Below are positions 31,192-39,819 of a DNA stretch of 64,000 nucleotides, piece after piece. The notes beneath the pieces are model-generated. The model saw only the letters and a program-made list of their open reading frames with translations. It was not told the origin of the DNA and did no database searches. The translations under genes were made by a program, and so were the position numbers. The stretch is from Microbacterium sp. Root53 (GTDB lineage: Bacteria; Actinomycetota; Actinomycetes; Actinomycetales; Microbacteriaceae), in contig NZ_LMFR01000001.1 of the NCBI RefSeq assembly GCF_001426925.1, forward strand, positions 176,946-240,945, given 5' to 3'. Position 1 is the stretch's first letter. Every line of letters starts with the position of its first letter.

Positions 31192-31587
31192 TCAGTCGTC
31201 CTTCTTCTGCGGGCGCAGGACGATCCCGAACAGCCAGTTGATGACCGTGATCAGGAACGCCGCGACCACGCCCCACCAGAAGTGGCCCACCTCGAGGCCC
31301 CATCCGAACGAGCCCGTGATGACCGCGGTCAGCCACAGCAGGAAGCCGTTCACGACGAGCGAGATCAACCCGAGGGTCAGGATGTAGAGCGGGAAGGCCA
31401 CGATCCGGATCACGGTTCCGATGACGCTGTTGACGATCGCGAAGATCGCGGCCACCGCCAGCAGCGTGAGGACGAGCTGCAGGTCGCCGCCCGGGGCGAA
31501 CGGGGTCACCGTCACCTGCAGGACGGGGATGAGCGTCACCACCCAGATGGCGAAGGCGTTCACGAGCACGCGGACCAGGAAGCGCAT
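31192..31587 (-). CDS. Phage holin family 4-type membrane protein
   Basis: A 131-residue membrane protein with four helices (about residues 8-28, 37-58, 63-88 and 98-123) and a polar tail. 'VNSVIGTVIRIVAFPLYILTLG' in pieces (VNSVIGTVI, FPLYILTLGL) matches the Mycobacterial four-TM phage holin/superfamily IV pattern, where 'N....P......P...LT.GL' is conserved. Such genes are common, non-phage chromosomal genes in Actinobacteria; function unknown. It is convergent with the lipase-like gene and divergent from the aminotransferase gene. Confidence 0.8.
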   Translation of the reverse strand: MRFLVRVLVNAFAIWVVTLIPVLQVTVTPFAPGGDLQLVLTLLAVAAIFAIVNSVIGTVIRIVAFPLYILTLGLISLVVNGFLLWLTAVITGSFGWGLEVGHFWWGVVAAFLITVINWLFGIVLRPQKKDD

Positions 31588-31641
31588 GGCCCCAGTGTGG
31601 CACCCGGCCGGCGCCACGGCATCCTCGGGACGGCGGAGAAA

Positions 31642-31647
31642 TAGACT
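31642..31647 (+). promoter_or_regulatory. -10 hexamer TAGACT, leaderless aminotransferase mRNA
   Basis: TAGACT starts 12 bases before the ATG at 31654. There is no ribosome site. Confidence 0.55.
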
Positions 31648-31653
31648 GCCCGC

Positions 31654-32769
31654 ATGACCCCCGATGAGCCGGTCCTTCCGCGCATCCGCCCCGAGATCGC
31701 CGCGCTGCCCCCGTACAGGCAGGGGCGACCGGCCGACCCGAACGGGTTCAAGCTCTCGAGCAACGAGAACCCCTTCGACCCGCTGCCCGCCGTGCTGGAG
31801 GCGACGCGCGCGGCGACCGAGTTCAACCGCTACCCCGACGCGACGGCCGCGAGGCTGCGCGAGGCCCTCGGGGAGAGGTACGGCGTGGAGCCCGACGGCG
31901 TCCTGATCGGCGCCGGAAGCGTGGCCCTGCTGCAGGCGTTCATCCAGGCCGCCGCGACGGTGGGCGACGAGGTCGTCTACTCGTGGCGCTCGTTCGAGGC
32001 GTACCCCGGCCTCGTGCTGATCGCCGGCGCGTCCGGCGTTCAGGTGCCGAACCTGCCCGACGGCCGGCACGACCTCGACGCCATGGCCGCCGCCGTCACG
32101 GAGCGGACGCGCGTGGTGCTGCTGTGCACCCCCAACAACCCGACCGGGCCGATCATCACGAGCGCCGAGTTCGCGGCGTTCGTCGAGAAGGTCCCGGGCG
32201 ACGTGCTCATCCTGCTCGACGAGGCGTACGCCGAGTTCGTGCGCGATCCCGACGCCGTGGACGGCCTGGGGGAGCGCGTGTTCGAGGCGCACCCCAACGT
32301 CGTGGTGCTGCGCACGTTCTCCAAGGCCTACGGCCTGGCGGCGCTGCGCGTGGGCTACGCGATCGGCCACCCGCGGGTGCTCGACGCGGCCCGCAGCACC
32401 GTCACGCCGCTGTCGGTCACGGCCCAGTCGGTCGCCGCCGCCGTGGCGAGCCTCGCGCACCAGGCGGAGATCGACGCGCGGGTCGACGAGCTCGTCGCCC
32501 GTCGCGACCGCCTCGCCGCCGGGCTTCGGGAGATGGGCTGGCCCGTGCCCGACGCGCAGGGCAACTTCGTCTGGCTGCCGTCGGACGACTCGCAGGCCGT
32601 CGCGGGCGCGTTCGACGCCGCCGGGATCATCGTCCGCCCCTTCCCCGAGGGCGTGCGCATATCGATCGGGGAGCATGAGTCTGTGGAGAAGGTCCTAGGG
32701 ATCGCCCGATCCGTTGTCCCGAGTGTTCCGTCGGGTTCGGGTGGACCCGCGGATAGCGTGGAACGGTGA
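31654..32769 (+). CDS. hisC: Histidinol-phosphate/aromatic aminotransferase family protein
   Basis: A 371-residue fold-type I PLP aminotransferase. 'LSSNENPFDP' near the N-terminus, 'LCTPNNPTGP', 'LDEAYAEF' and the PLP-lysine segment 'RTFSKAYGLAALRVG' (Lys224) give the HisC/PatA type. It may act in histidine synthesis or as an aromatic or branched-chain aminotransferase. No other his gene is nearby, and its TGA overlaps the GTG of the E1 alpha gene, so supplying 2-oxoacids to the dehydrogenase complex is an alternative role. The symbol names the family only. Confidence 0.82.
   Translation: MTPDEPVLPRIRPEIAALPPYRQGRPADPNGFKLSSNENPFDPLPAVLEATRAATEFNRYPDATAARLREALGERYGVEPDGVLIGAGSVALLQAFIQAAATVGDEVVYSWRSFEAYPGLVLIAGASGVQVPNLPDGRHDLDAMAAAVTERTRVVLLCTPNNPTGPIITSAEFAAFVEKVPGDVLILLDEAYAEFVRDPDAVDGLGERVFEAHPNVVVLRTFSKAYGLAALRVGYAIGHPRVLDAARSTVTPLSVTAQSVAAAVASLAHQAEIDARVDELVARRDRLAAGLREMGWPVPDAQGNFVWLPSDDSQAVAGAFDAAGIIVRPFPEGVRISIGEHESVEKVLGIARSVVPSVPSGSGGPADSVER
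32754..32759 (+). promoter_or_regulatory. -10 hexamer TAGCGT inside the aminotransferase 3' end
   Basis: TAGCGT starts 12 bases before the GTG at 32766, so the second dehydrogenase operon may have its own leaderless transcript in addition to read-through. Confidence 0.5.
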
Positions 32770-33914
32770 CTTCGGCAGACGTCCCTCTGACAGAGGCTGA
32801 GACCGACCCGACCGTCCGCATCCTCGACGCGGACGGGCGCATCGCGTCGTCCGCATCGGCGGAGCGGTACCTGCCGATCGTGGACGCCCTCGGCGACGAC
32901 GAGCTCGAGCAGCTCTACCGCGACATGGCGGTGATCCGGGCGTTCGACCGCCAGGCCACGCTGCTGCAGCGGCAGGGGCAGCTCGCGCTGTGGCCGCCGT
33001 CGCACGGGCAGGAGGCGGCGCAGGTCGGATCCGCGCGGGCCGCCCGCGCGCAGGACCACGTGTTCCCCTCGTACCGCGAGCACGTCGTGGCGACCATCCG
33101 CGGCGTGGACCCCGTCGACATCATCAAGCTGATGCGCGGCGTGAGCCACGGCGGCTGGGACCCGACGGACCCCAAGAACGGCAACACGCACCTGTACACG
33201 CTCGTGCTGGGCTCGCAGACGCTGCACGCCACGGGCTACGCGATGGGCATCGCGTTCGACGGCCGCCACGCGTCGGGCGACCCCGAGCGGGACGAGGCCG
33301 TCATCGTCTACTACGGCGACGGCGCCTCGAGCCAGGGCGACGTGCACGAGGCCATGGTGTTCGCCGTGAGCTACCAGACGCCGCAGGTCTTCTTCCTGCA
33401 GAACAACCACTGGGCGATCTCGGTGCCGGTCGCGACGCAGTCCCGCGTGCCGCTCGCCGACCGGGCCCGCGGGTACGGGATGGAGAGCATCCGGATCGAC
33501 GGCAACGACGTGCTCGCGAGCTACGCCGTGTCGAAGCTCGCGCTGGACGACGCGCGTGCGGGGCGCGGTCCCCGCGCGATCGAGGCTGTGACGTACCGGA
33601 TGGGCGCCCACACGACGAGCGACGACCCCACCAAGTACCGCACCAGCGACGAGGAGCGCTCCTGGGCCGAGCGCGATCCGATCACGCGCATGCGCACGTA
33701 CCTGGAGGGCCGGGGGGCGTCCGAGGCGTTCTTCCAGGGCGTCGACGACGAGGCCGCCGCGTTCGCCGCGGACGCCCGCACGCGCACGACCCAGCTCGAG
33801 GCGCCGGGCCGCGACGCGATCTTCTCGCACGTGTACTCCGAGCCGCACCCGCTGATCGACGAGCAGCGCCGCTGGCTGGCCGACTACGAGGCCTCGTTCG
33901 AGGAGGGCGCGTGA
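32766..33914 (+). CDS. Branched-chain 2-oxoacid (or pyruvate) dehydrogenase E1 alpha subunit, copy 2
   Basis: A 382-residue paralogue of the subunit at 2254-3357. ThDP motif from 'GDGASSQGDVHEAMVFA' to 'QNNHWAISVP', then 'YRMGAHTTSDDPTKY'. It is longer at the N-terminus (residues 1-35 with acidic and Thr-rich sequence). The GTG start overlaps the aminotransferase stop by 4 bases. The substrate is not certain; the order E1 alpha, E1 beta, E2 without E3 matches actinobacterial bkdABC operons. Confidence 0.88.
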   Translation: MTSADVPLTEAETDPTVRILDADGRIASSASAERYLPIVDALGDDELEQLYRDMAVIRAFDRQATLLQRQGQLALWPPSHGQEAAQVGSARAARAQDHVFPSYREHVVATIRGVDPVDIIKLMRGVSHGGWDPTDPKNGNTHLYTLVLGSQTLHATGYAMGIAFDGRHASGDPERDEAVIVYYGDGASSQGDVHEAMVFAVSYQTPQVFFLQNNHWAISVPVATQSRVPLADRARGYGMESIRIDGNDVLASYAVSKLALDDARAGRGPRAIEAVTYRMGAHTTSDDPTKYRTSDEERSWAERDPITRMRTYLEGRGASEAFFQGVDDEAAAFAADARTRTTQLEAPGRDAIFSHVYSEPHPLIDEQRRWLADYEASFEEGA

Positions 33915-34906
33915 GCATGGCTCCCGAGAACCTGCAGACCATGACCCTCAGCAAGGCCCTGAACGCCGGCCTGCGCGCCGCGCTCGCGGGCAGCGACCGC
34001 GTGCTGCTGATGGGCGAGGACATCGGCCGCCTCGGCGGCGTCTTCCGCGTGACCGAGGGGCTCCAGGCGGAGTTCGGCGAGCGCCGCGTGATCGACACCC
34101 CGCTGGCCGAGTCGGGCATCGTCGGCACCGCGATCGGACTCGCGATGAACGGCTTCCGCCCGGTCGTCGAGATCCAGTTCGACGGCTTCGTGTTCCCGGC
34201 GTTCGACCAGATCACCACGCAGCTGGCGAAGCTGACCTACCGTCACGAGGGCGCGCTGTCGCTGCCCGTGGTCATCCGGATCCCGTACGGCGGGCACATC
34301 GGCGCGGTCGAGCACCACCAGGAGAGCCCCGAGGCGTACTTCGCCCACACGCCGGGCCTGCGCGTCGTCAGCCCCTCGACGCCGAACGACGCGTACTGGA
34401 TGATCCAGGACGCGATCTCCTCGACCGACCCGGTGATCTTCCTGGAGCCCAAGTCGAAGTACTGGCAGAAGGGCGAGGTCGACACGTCGGCGCGCGCGCT
34501 GCCGCTGCACGCGAGCCGCGTCGTCCGCAAGGGCACCGACGTGACCCTCGTCGGCCACGGCGCCATGGTGACCACGCTGCTCCAGGCCGCCGCGCTCGCC
34601 GAGGCCGAGGGCACCAGCTGCGAGGTCGTCGACCTGCGCTCGCTGTCGCCCATCGACTACGGCCCCGTCCTCGACTCGGTGCGCTCCACGGGCCGCGCCG
34701 TGGTCGTGCAGGAGGCGCCGGGCAGCGCGAGCGTCGGCAGCGAGATCGCCGCCACGATCGCCGAGCGCGCGTTCTACTCCCTGGAGGCGCCGGTGCTGCG
34801 CGTCTCCGGCTTCGACACCCCCTTCCCGCCCGCGAAGCTCGAGGGCGTCTACCTTCCCGACGCCGACCGCGTGCTGGAAGCCGTCGACCGGGCGCTCGCA
34901 TACTGA
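33911..34906 (+). CDS. Branched-chain 2-oxoacid dehydrogenase E1 beta subunit, copy 2
   Basis: A 331-residue subunit with 'VLLMGEDIGRLGGVFRVT', 'DTPLAESGIVGTAIGLAM', 'HIGAVEHHQESPEAYFAHTP' and the C-terminal 'VDLRSLSPIDYGPV'. GTG 33911 overlaps the preceding stop; the ATG six bases on (33917) has better spacing from GGAGGG and could be the true start. A gap of 62 bases separates it from the E2 gene, unlike the fully overlapping first operon. Confidence 0.9.
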   Translation: MSMAPENLQTMTLSKALNAGLRAALAGSDRVLLMGEDIGRLGGVFRVTEGLQAEFGERRVIDTPLAESGIVGTAIGLAMNGFRPVVEIQFDGFVFPAFDQITTQLAKLTYRHEGALSLPVVIRIPYGGHIGAVEHHQESPEAYFAHTPGLRVVSPSTPNDAYWMIQDAISSTDPVIFLEPKSKYWQKGEVDTSARALPLHASRVVRKGTDVTLVGHGAMVTTLLQAAALAEAEGTSCEVVDLRSLSPIDYGPVLDSVRSTGRAVVVQEAPGSASVGSEIAATIAERAFYSLEAPVLRVSGFDTPFPPAKLEGVYLPDADRVLEAVDRALAY

Positions 34907-34968
34907 GAGCGCCGCACCCGACGGATGACCCCGTCCCTCCACGACCCAGCTGATCTGAGGACCTGACG

Positions 34969-36288
34969 ATGCAGACCTTCCATCTCCCCGACGTCGGCGA
35001 GGGCCTGACCGAGGCCGAGATCGTCTCGTGGCACGTCGCCCCGGGCGACACGGTCGCGGTCGACGACGTGATCGCCGAGATCGAGACCGCCAAGTCGCTC
35101 GTCGAGCTGCCGTCCCCGTTCGCGGGCACGGTGGGCGAGCTCCTGGTCGCCGAGGGCGACACGGTCGAGGTCGGCGCGCCCATCATCACCGTGGTCCCCG
35201 CCGACGAGACGCCGGCCGCGGCGCGCGACGCGCACGAGCCGACCGGCCCCGGTCAGCAGCCCGAGGCCGGCGGCGGCTCCGTGCTGGTCGGCTACGGCAC
35301 CGGCGGCGAGGCGAAGACCCGGCGGCGCAAGAAGCCCGAGAAGCCCGTGGCGTCGTCGGTCGGCGTGATCGCCAAGCCCCCGATCCGCAAGCTCGCGCGA
35401 GACCTCGGCGTCGCGCTCGGCGAGGTCGCCGGGTCGGGCCCGGCGGGCGAGGTCACCCGCGAGGACGTGCTCAAGCACGCGCAGCAGGCGAGCGTGTTCC
35501 GCAACATCTCGACGCCCGAGTGGCCCGCGGTGCGCGAGAAGGAGATCCCGGTCCAGGCGCCGGCCGCCGCGCCGGTCGCCGATGACGCCCGCGTCGAGGC
35601 GATCCCGGTCAAGGGCGTCCGCAAGGCGACCGCGAGCGCGATGGTCGGCTCGGCGTACTCCGCGCCGCACGTGTCGGTGTGGACCGACGTCGACGCCACC
35701 CGGACGATGGAGCTCGTGAAGCGGCTCAAGGCGTCGCCGGACTTCGCCGACGTGAAGGTGTCGCCCCTGCTGATCGTCGCGCGCGCGGTGCTGTGGGCTG
35801 CGCGCCGCACCCCGATGATCAACTCGGCGTGGGTCGACGGCGAGGACGGCGCGAAGATCCTGGTGCGCCACTACGTCAACCTCGGCATCGCGGCCGCCAC
35901 GCCGCGCGGCCTGCTCGTCCCGAACATCAAGGACGCGCAGGACCTGAGCATGCGCGACCTCGCGAAGGCGCTCGAGAAGCTCACGGTCACGGCCCGCGAC
36001 GGCAAGACCACCCCGGCGGACCAGCAGGGCGGCACCATCACGATCACGAACATCGGCGTGTTCGGGATGGACGCGGGCACCCCGATCATCAACCCCGGCG
36101 AGTCCGCGATCATCGCGATGGGCGCGATCCGGCAGAAGCCGTGGGTCGTCGACGGCGAGGTCCGCCCCCGCTGGGTCACGACCGTCTCGGGCTCGTTCGA
36201 CCACCGCGTGGTCGACGGCGACGCCATCAGCCGCTTCGTCGCCGACGTCGCCGCCGTGCTGGAGGAGCCCGCGCTGCTTCTTGATTAG
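34969..36288 (+). CDS. Dihydrolipoamide acyltransferase E2 component, copy 2
   Basis: A 439-residue E2: lipoyl domain (Lys42 in '[10 protein letters not shown]'), Gly- and Lys-rich linker, peripheral-subunit-binding domain (about 140-175, '[20 protein letters not shown]') and the acyltransferase domain with '[12 protein letters not shown]' at the end (catalytic His, Asp). It is 46 residues shorter than copy 1, mainly in the linkers, and has no repeat-derived segment. The composite repeat begins at its stop codon and may serve as terminator. Confidence 0.9.
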   Translation: MQTFHLPDVGEGLTEAEIVSWHVAPGDTVAVDDVIAEIETAKSLVELPSPFAGTVGELLVAEGDTVEVGAPIITVVPADETPAAARDAHEPTGPGQQPEAGGGSVLVGYGTGGEAKTRRRKKPEKPVASSVGVIAKPPIRKLARDLGVALGEVAGSGPAGEVTREDVLKHAQQASVFRNISTPEWPAVREKEIPVQAPAAAPVADDARVEAIPVKGVRKATASAMVGSAYSAPHVSVWTDVDATRTMELVKRLKASPDFADVKVSPLLIVARAVLWAARRTPMINSAWVDGEDGAKILVRHYVNLGIAAATPRGLLVPNIKDAQDLSMRDLAKALEKLTVTARDGKTTPADQQGGTITITNIGVFGMDAGTPIINPGESAIIAMGAIRQKPWVVDGEVRPRWVTTVSGSFDHRVVDGDAISRFVADVAAVLEEPALLLD

Positions 36289-36480
36289 AAGCGGGTCGCG
36301 CGCTCGCGCCGACGCTCGGCGCCGGACACTCGCGAGCGAGGAACGTCGCTTCGCTGCCGTTCGGCAGCGCTTCGCGCTGCGGGGGCCGCTCCGCGGCACG
36401 CTCGCTGGGCCCCCGGCGCCGAGGCTCCGTCCGTCGCGAATGCGACGGACGGAGAAGCGCACGGGGACGCTCGCACGACG
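36287..36480 (+). repeat. Composite GC-rich repeat, copy 2 (long form)
   Basis: Starts at the E2 stop (TAGAAGCG) and carries the complete unit: the 85-base core, the CCGCTCCGCGGCACGCTCGCTGGG block, and the inner segment with a perfect palindrome (TCCGTCCGTCGC at 36426-36437, loop GAAT, GCGACGGACGGA at 36442-36453), ending CGCTCGCACGACG. Copies at 8926-9064 and 43841-44040. Confidence 0.82.
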
Positions 36481-36517
36481 GTGGGGGCAGGACTTGCTGC
36501 CCGTCCTCATCCGTGGT

Positions 36518-36554
36518 CGTTGAGCGGAGGCGCGCCAGCGCCGGAGTCGAAACG
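36518..36554 (+). repeat. REP-like repeat (CGTTGAGCG...GTCGAAACG)
   Basis: CGTTGAGCGGAGGCGCGCC through GAGTCGAAACGGG, just upstream of the Zur box. With the composite repeat it fills most of the 322-base gap between E2 and the zinc-binding lipoprotein gene. Confidence 0.7.
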
Positions 36555-36575
36555 GGCTGATCCCCGCGGCCGGTT

Positions 36576-36603
36576 TGAGAACGATTCTCATTACGCGTAG
36601 GGT
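36576..36603 (+). promoter_or_regulatory. Zur box and -10 hexamer of the zinc uptake gene
   Basis: TGAGAACGATTCTCA (36576-36590) is a perfect 15-base palindrome of the actinobacterial Zur-box type. The -10 hexamer TAGGGT (36598-36603) starts 13 bases before ATG 36611, so zinc-loaded Zur would block a leaderless promoter. Confidence 0.8.
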
Positions 36604-36610
36604 GGAGGGC

Positions 36611-37606
36611 ATGCTGCTTCGCCGTGCCCTTCCTCTGACCTTCCTCGCCGCCTCCGGCGTCGTGCTCGCCGGCTGCGCGTCAACGTCGGGCGAGGGCGCG
36701 GAGTCCGCCCCGATCGTCGCGTCCACCAACGTGTACGCGTCGATCGCGCAGGCGCTCGTGGGCGACGCGGCCGAGGTGACGGCCGTCATCGACGACGCGA
36801 CGCAGGATCCGCACTCGTACGAGGCGAGCGCCCGCGATCGGCTGACGGTGCAGGGCGCCACCCTCGTGATCGAGAACGGCGGCGGCTACGACCCGTTCAT
36901 GGACGACCTCCTCGGCGGCGACGCCGTCGTGATCGAGGCCGTCTCGTTCTCGCACGACTACCCCGGCGCCGAGAGCGAGGAGGAGGCGCACGCCGAGGAC
37001 GAGCACGCCGGCGAGACCGAGGAGGAGCACGCGGAGCACGCGGAGGACGAGCACGCGGAGCACGCCCACATCGAGGGCTTCAACGAGCACGTCTGGTACC
37101 ACCCGCACACGATGGTCGACCTGGTCGAGGGCCTGGCCGAGGAGATCGAGCACGAGCTGCCTGACCTCGTCGACGCCGAGGCGCTCGCCGCGAACCGCGA
37201 CGCGCTGATCGCCGACCTCGAGGCGCTCGAGGCGCGGCTCGAGTCGCTCTCCGCGACGCACGAGGGCGAGGGCGTGTTCCTGACCGAGCCCATCGGCGGC
37301 TACCTCGCGGCCGCGGCCGGCCTCGCGGACGTCACGCCCGAGGGCTTCGCCGAGTCGGTCGAGGAGGGGCAGGACGTCGCCCCCGCCACGCTGCTCGAGG
37401 CGACGCGGGTGGTCGAGTCGGGAGAGGTCGCGGTCGTCCTCGCGAACGCGCAGACCGGCGGTGCCGAGACCGACCGGGTGATCGAGACGGCCGAGGCCGC
37501 AGGCGTGCCGGTGGTCGAGCTCAGCGAGCTGCTCGCCGACGACCAGACCTACATCGAGTGGATGACCGCCAACGTCGACGCCCTCGAACAGGCGCTCTCC
37601 TCCTGA
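36611..37606 (+). CDS. Zinc ABC transporter, substrate-binding lipoprotein with His/Glu-rich loop
   Basis: A 331-residue lipoprotein (lipobox 'VLAGC', Cys22) of the ZnuA type. Ligand His are in 'DPHSYEASARD' (about residue 62) and 'VWYHPHTMVDL' (about 160). Between them lies a His/Glu-rich insertion (about 120-155, repeats of 'EDEHAEHA') that binds or buffers zinc in ZnuA proteins. A Zur box covers its promoter. The ATPase and permease genes follow but have their own Zur box, so binding protein and membrane parts can be expressed at different levels. Confidence 0.88.
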   Translation: MLLRRALPLTFLAASGVVLAGCASTSGEGAESAPIVASTNVYASIAQALVGDAAEVTAVIDDATQDPHSYEASARDRLTVQGATLVIENGGGYDPFMDDLLGGDAVVIEAVSFSHDYPGAESEEEAHAEDEHAGETEEEHAEHAEDEHAEHAHIEGFNEHVWYHPHTMVDLVEGLAEEIEHELPDLVDAEALAANRDALIADLEALEARLESLSATHEGEGVFLTEPIGGYLAAAAGLADVTPEGFAESVEEGQDVAPATLLEATRVVESGEVAVVLANAQTGGAETDRVIETAEAAGVPVVELSELLADDQTYIEWMTANVDALEQALSS

Positions 37607-37634
37607 GGCGCACCCTCGCCTCGGCGCTTCGCGC

Positions 37635-37665
37635 CGAGAACGATTCTCATGACCAGGGATAGGCT
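37635..37665 (+). promoter_or_regulatory. Zur box and -10 hexamer of the zinc ATPase/permease genes
   Basis: CGAGAACGATTCTCA (37635-37649) differs from the first Zur box by one base. TAGGCT (37660-37665) starts 13 bases before ATG 37673. Confidence 0.78.
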
Positions 37666-37672
37666 TGTCGCC

Positions 37673-38497
37673 ATGTCCGCGCCCGTGCTCGAGATCTCCG
37701 GCGCAGCCCTCCGGCTGCGCGGGCGCGAGCTGTGGTCGGGGCTGGATCTGTCGGTGAAGCCGGGCGAGTTCGTCGCCGTGCTGGGACCGAGCGGATCCGG
37801 CAAGACCACGCTGCTGCGGTCGATCCTCGGCCTGCAGGAGCTCAGCGCCGGCGACATCCGCGTCGGGGGATCGCCCGTGCGCCGCGGCGACCGGCGCATC
37901 GGCTACATCCCGCAGCAGCGACCGCTGCCGCCGGGCACGAGCCTGCGCGCCCGCGACCTGGTCTCGCTCGGCATCCAGGGCCCGCGCTTCGGACTGCCCG
38001 TGCCGCGCCGCGGTGACCGGGAGCGCGTCGACGCGCTGCTCGCCGGGGTGGGCGCGACCGCCTACGCCGATCGCCCGGTGGGCCTCCTCAGCGGCGGCGA
38101 GCAGCAGCGGCTGCGCGTGGCGCAGGCCCTGGCCGACCAGCCGACGCTGCTGCTGTGCGACGAGCCGCTGTCGAGCCTCGACCTCGCCAACCAGCAGGCC
38201 GTCACCGCGATCATCGACCGCGAGCGGCACGAGCGCGACGCGGCCGTGCTGTTCGTGACGCACGACGTGAACCCGATCCTCGGGCACGTCGACCGCATCC
38301 TGTACATCGCGGGAGGGCGCTTCACGCTCGGCCGGCCCGACGAGGTGCTGCGCTCCGACGTGCTCACCGACCTGTACGGCGCGCCCGTCCACGTGCTGCG
38401 CGCCGGCGGCCGGCTGGTCGTCGTCGGCGTGCCCGACGCGGACGACCACTGCGACGTGCCGCTCACCGCGATCGAGACCGAGGCGGGCGCGGCGTGA
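37673..38497 (+). CDS. Zinc ABC transporter, ATP-binding protein
   Basis: A 274-residue ABC ATPase: Walker A 'GPSGSGKTT', Q-loop 'YIPQQ', signature 'LSGGEQQRLRVAQAL', Walker B 'LLLCDEPL' and switch His in 'FVTHDVNPIL'. The C-terminal extension ends with 'VVGVPDADDHCD', containing His and Cys. The start at 37673 is set by the Zur-controlled -10 hexamer; an upstream in-frame ATG at 37649 would fall in the Zur box. It overlaps the permease by GTGA. Confidence 0.88.
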   Translation: MSAPVLEISGAALRLRGRELWSGLDLSVKPGEFVAVLGPSGSGKTTLLRSILGLQELSAGDIRVGGSPVRRGDRRIGYIPQQRPLPPGTSLRARDLVSLGIQGPRFGLPVPRRGDRERVDALLAGVGATAYADRPVGLLSGGEQQRLRVAQALADQPTLLLCDEPLSSLDLANQQAVTAIIDRERHERDAAVLFVTHDVNPILGHVDRILYIAGGRFTLGRPDEVLRSDVLTDLYGAPVHVLRAGGRLVVVGVPDADDHCDVPLTAIETEAGAA

Positions 38498-39411
38498 CCG
38501 GCGCCCCGGTCGTCCCGGCGCTGGACTGGGGCGACGTCTTCTCGTTCGACGACTACGGCGCGCTGCTGCAGCTGGTCGCCAACTCCGTGATCGCGGGCGC
38601 CGTGCTCGGCATCGTGGGCGGCCTGATCGGCGTGTTCATCATGCAGCGCGACATGGCGTTCGCGGTCCACGGCGTGAGCGAGCTGTCGTTCGCCGGCGCG
38701 GCCGCGGCCCTGCTGTTCGGCGGCAGCGTGGTCGTGGGATCCCTCGCGGGCGCGGTCGCCGCGGCCGCACTCATCGGCGTCCTGGGCGCCCGGGCGCGCG
38801 ACCGCAATTCGATCGTCGGCGTGCTCATGCCCTTCGGGCTCGGCCTGGGCATCCTGTTCCTGTCGCTGTACGAGGGCCGCAGCGCGAACCGGTTCAGCCT
38901 GCTGACCGGCCAGATCGTGTCGGTCTCGAGCCCGGATCTGGGATGGCTGATCGGCATCTCGCTCGTGGTGCTCGTCGGGCTGATCCTGGTCTGGAACCCG
39001 CTGCGCTTCGACTCGCTCGACGGTCAGGCGGCCGCCGCGCGCGGCGTCCCGACGCGGTTCGTCAGCCTGGTGTTCATGCTGCTGCTCGGCCTGATCGTGG
39101 CCGTCGCCGTGCACATCATCGGCGCCCTGCTGGTGATGGCGCTGCTCGTCACGCCCGCCGCCGCCGCCATGCGGGTCAGCCATGGCCCGGTCGCCGTGCC
39201 GCTGCTCGCGGCGCTGTTCGGGTTCGCGTCGGCCGTCGGAGGCATCCTGCTCGCGATCGCCGGAACGCTGCCGGTCAGTCCGTACATCACGACCATCTCG
39301 TTCCTCATCTACGTGGTGTGCCGCGTGGTCGCCTGGCGCCGGGAGCGCGCGCTGCGCGTGGCCGCCGAGGCGGCGCCGGCCGCCCAGGTTCCGGCAAGCC
39401 CCGCGCCGTAG
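38494..39411 (+). CDS. Zinc ABC transporter, permease
   Basis: A 305-residue ABC-3 family membrane protein with about eight helices: 'GVFIMQRDMAFAVHGVSELSFAGAA' in pieces (FIMQRDMAFAVHGVSE, LSFAGAAAALL), 'GLGLGILFLSLYEG' and 'VHIIGALLVMALLVTPAAAA'. It forms the channel for the ATPase encoded just upstream. The Zur gene begins 9 bases after its stop, with a -10 hexamer spanning the stop codon. Confidence 0.88.
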   Translation: MTGAPVVPALDWGDVFSFDDYGALLQLVANSVIAGAVLGIVGGLIGVFIMQRDMAFAVHGVSELSFAGAAAALLFGGSVVVGSLAGAVAAAALIGVLGARARDRNSIVGVLMPFGLGLGILFLSLYEGRSANRFSLLTGQIVSVSSPDLGWLIGISLVVLVGLILVWNPLRFDSLDGQAAAARGVPTRFVSLVFMLLLGLIVAVAVHIIGALLVMALLVTPAAAAMRVSHGPVAVPLLAALFGFASAVGGILLAIAGTLPVSPYITTISFLIYVVCRVVAWRRERALRVAAEAAPAAQVPASPAP

Positions 39412-39414
39412 ACT
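39409..39414 (+). promoter_or_regulatory. -10 hexamer TAGACT, leaderless zur mRNA
   Basis: TAGACT spans the permease stop codon and starts 12 bases before ATG 39421. No Zur box is seen here, so zur has a constitutive start as well as read-through from the zinc operon. Confidence 0.5.
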
Positions 39415-39420
39415 CGGACC

Positions 39421-39819
39421 ATGGCGGTGCAGCGGAACACGTGGCAGCGCGAGCGGGTGCGGGACGCGCTCGCCGACGCGCGCGGCTTCGTGAGCGCGCA
39501 GACCCTGCACGCCGCGCTGCGCGACGAGAACACCGGCATCGGCCTGGCCACCGTGTATCGCGCCCTGGCCGGGCTCGCGGCCGCGGGCGAGGCCGACTCG
39601 CTGCAGAGCCCCGAGGGCGAGGCGCTCTACCGCGCCTGCACCATGAGCGGGCATCACCACCATCTGATCTGCCGCTCGTGCGGGCTGGCCGTCGAGATCG
39701 AGGCCACCGCCGTCGAGAAGTGGGCCCACGACACCGCCGCGCGCCACGGCTTCCGCGACGCGGAGCACGTGGTCGACATCTTCGGCCTGTGCGAGTCGTG
39801 CGCCGCCGGGAAGGCATGA
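39421..39819 (+). CDS. zur: Fur family zinc-uptake regulator Zur
   Basis: A 132-residue Fur-family repressor: winged helix (residues 1-75, 'LATVYRALAGLAAAGEAD' with the recognition region) and a dimerisation/metal domain with 'HHHHLICRSCG' (about 78-88) and 'LCESCAAGK' at the end, giving the structural Cys4 zinc site and the His-rich sensory site. With two Zur boxes in the adjacent zinc uptake genes the Zur assignment is well supported. It overlaps the permease gene at 39816 by ATGA. Confidence 0.9.
   Translation: MAVQRNTWQRERVRDALADARGFVSAQTLHAALRDENTGIGLATVYRALAGLAAAGEADSLQSPEGEALYRACTMSGHHHHLICRSCGLAVEIEATAVEKWAHDTAARHGFRDAEHVVDIFGLCESCAAGKA

Noticed and set aside
31192..31587. Holin-type gene as a sign of a prophage
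   Set aside because: This four-helix family is a common chromosomal gene in actinobacteria; no other phage gene, integrase or attachment site is nearby.
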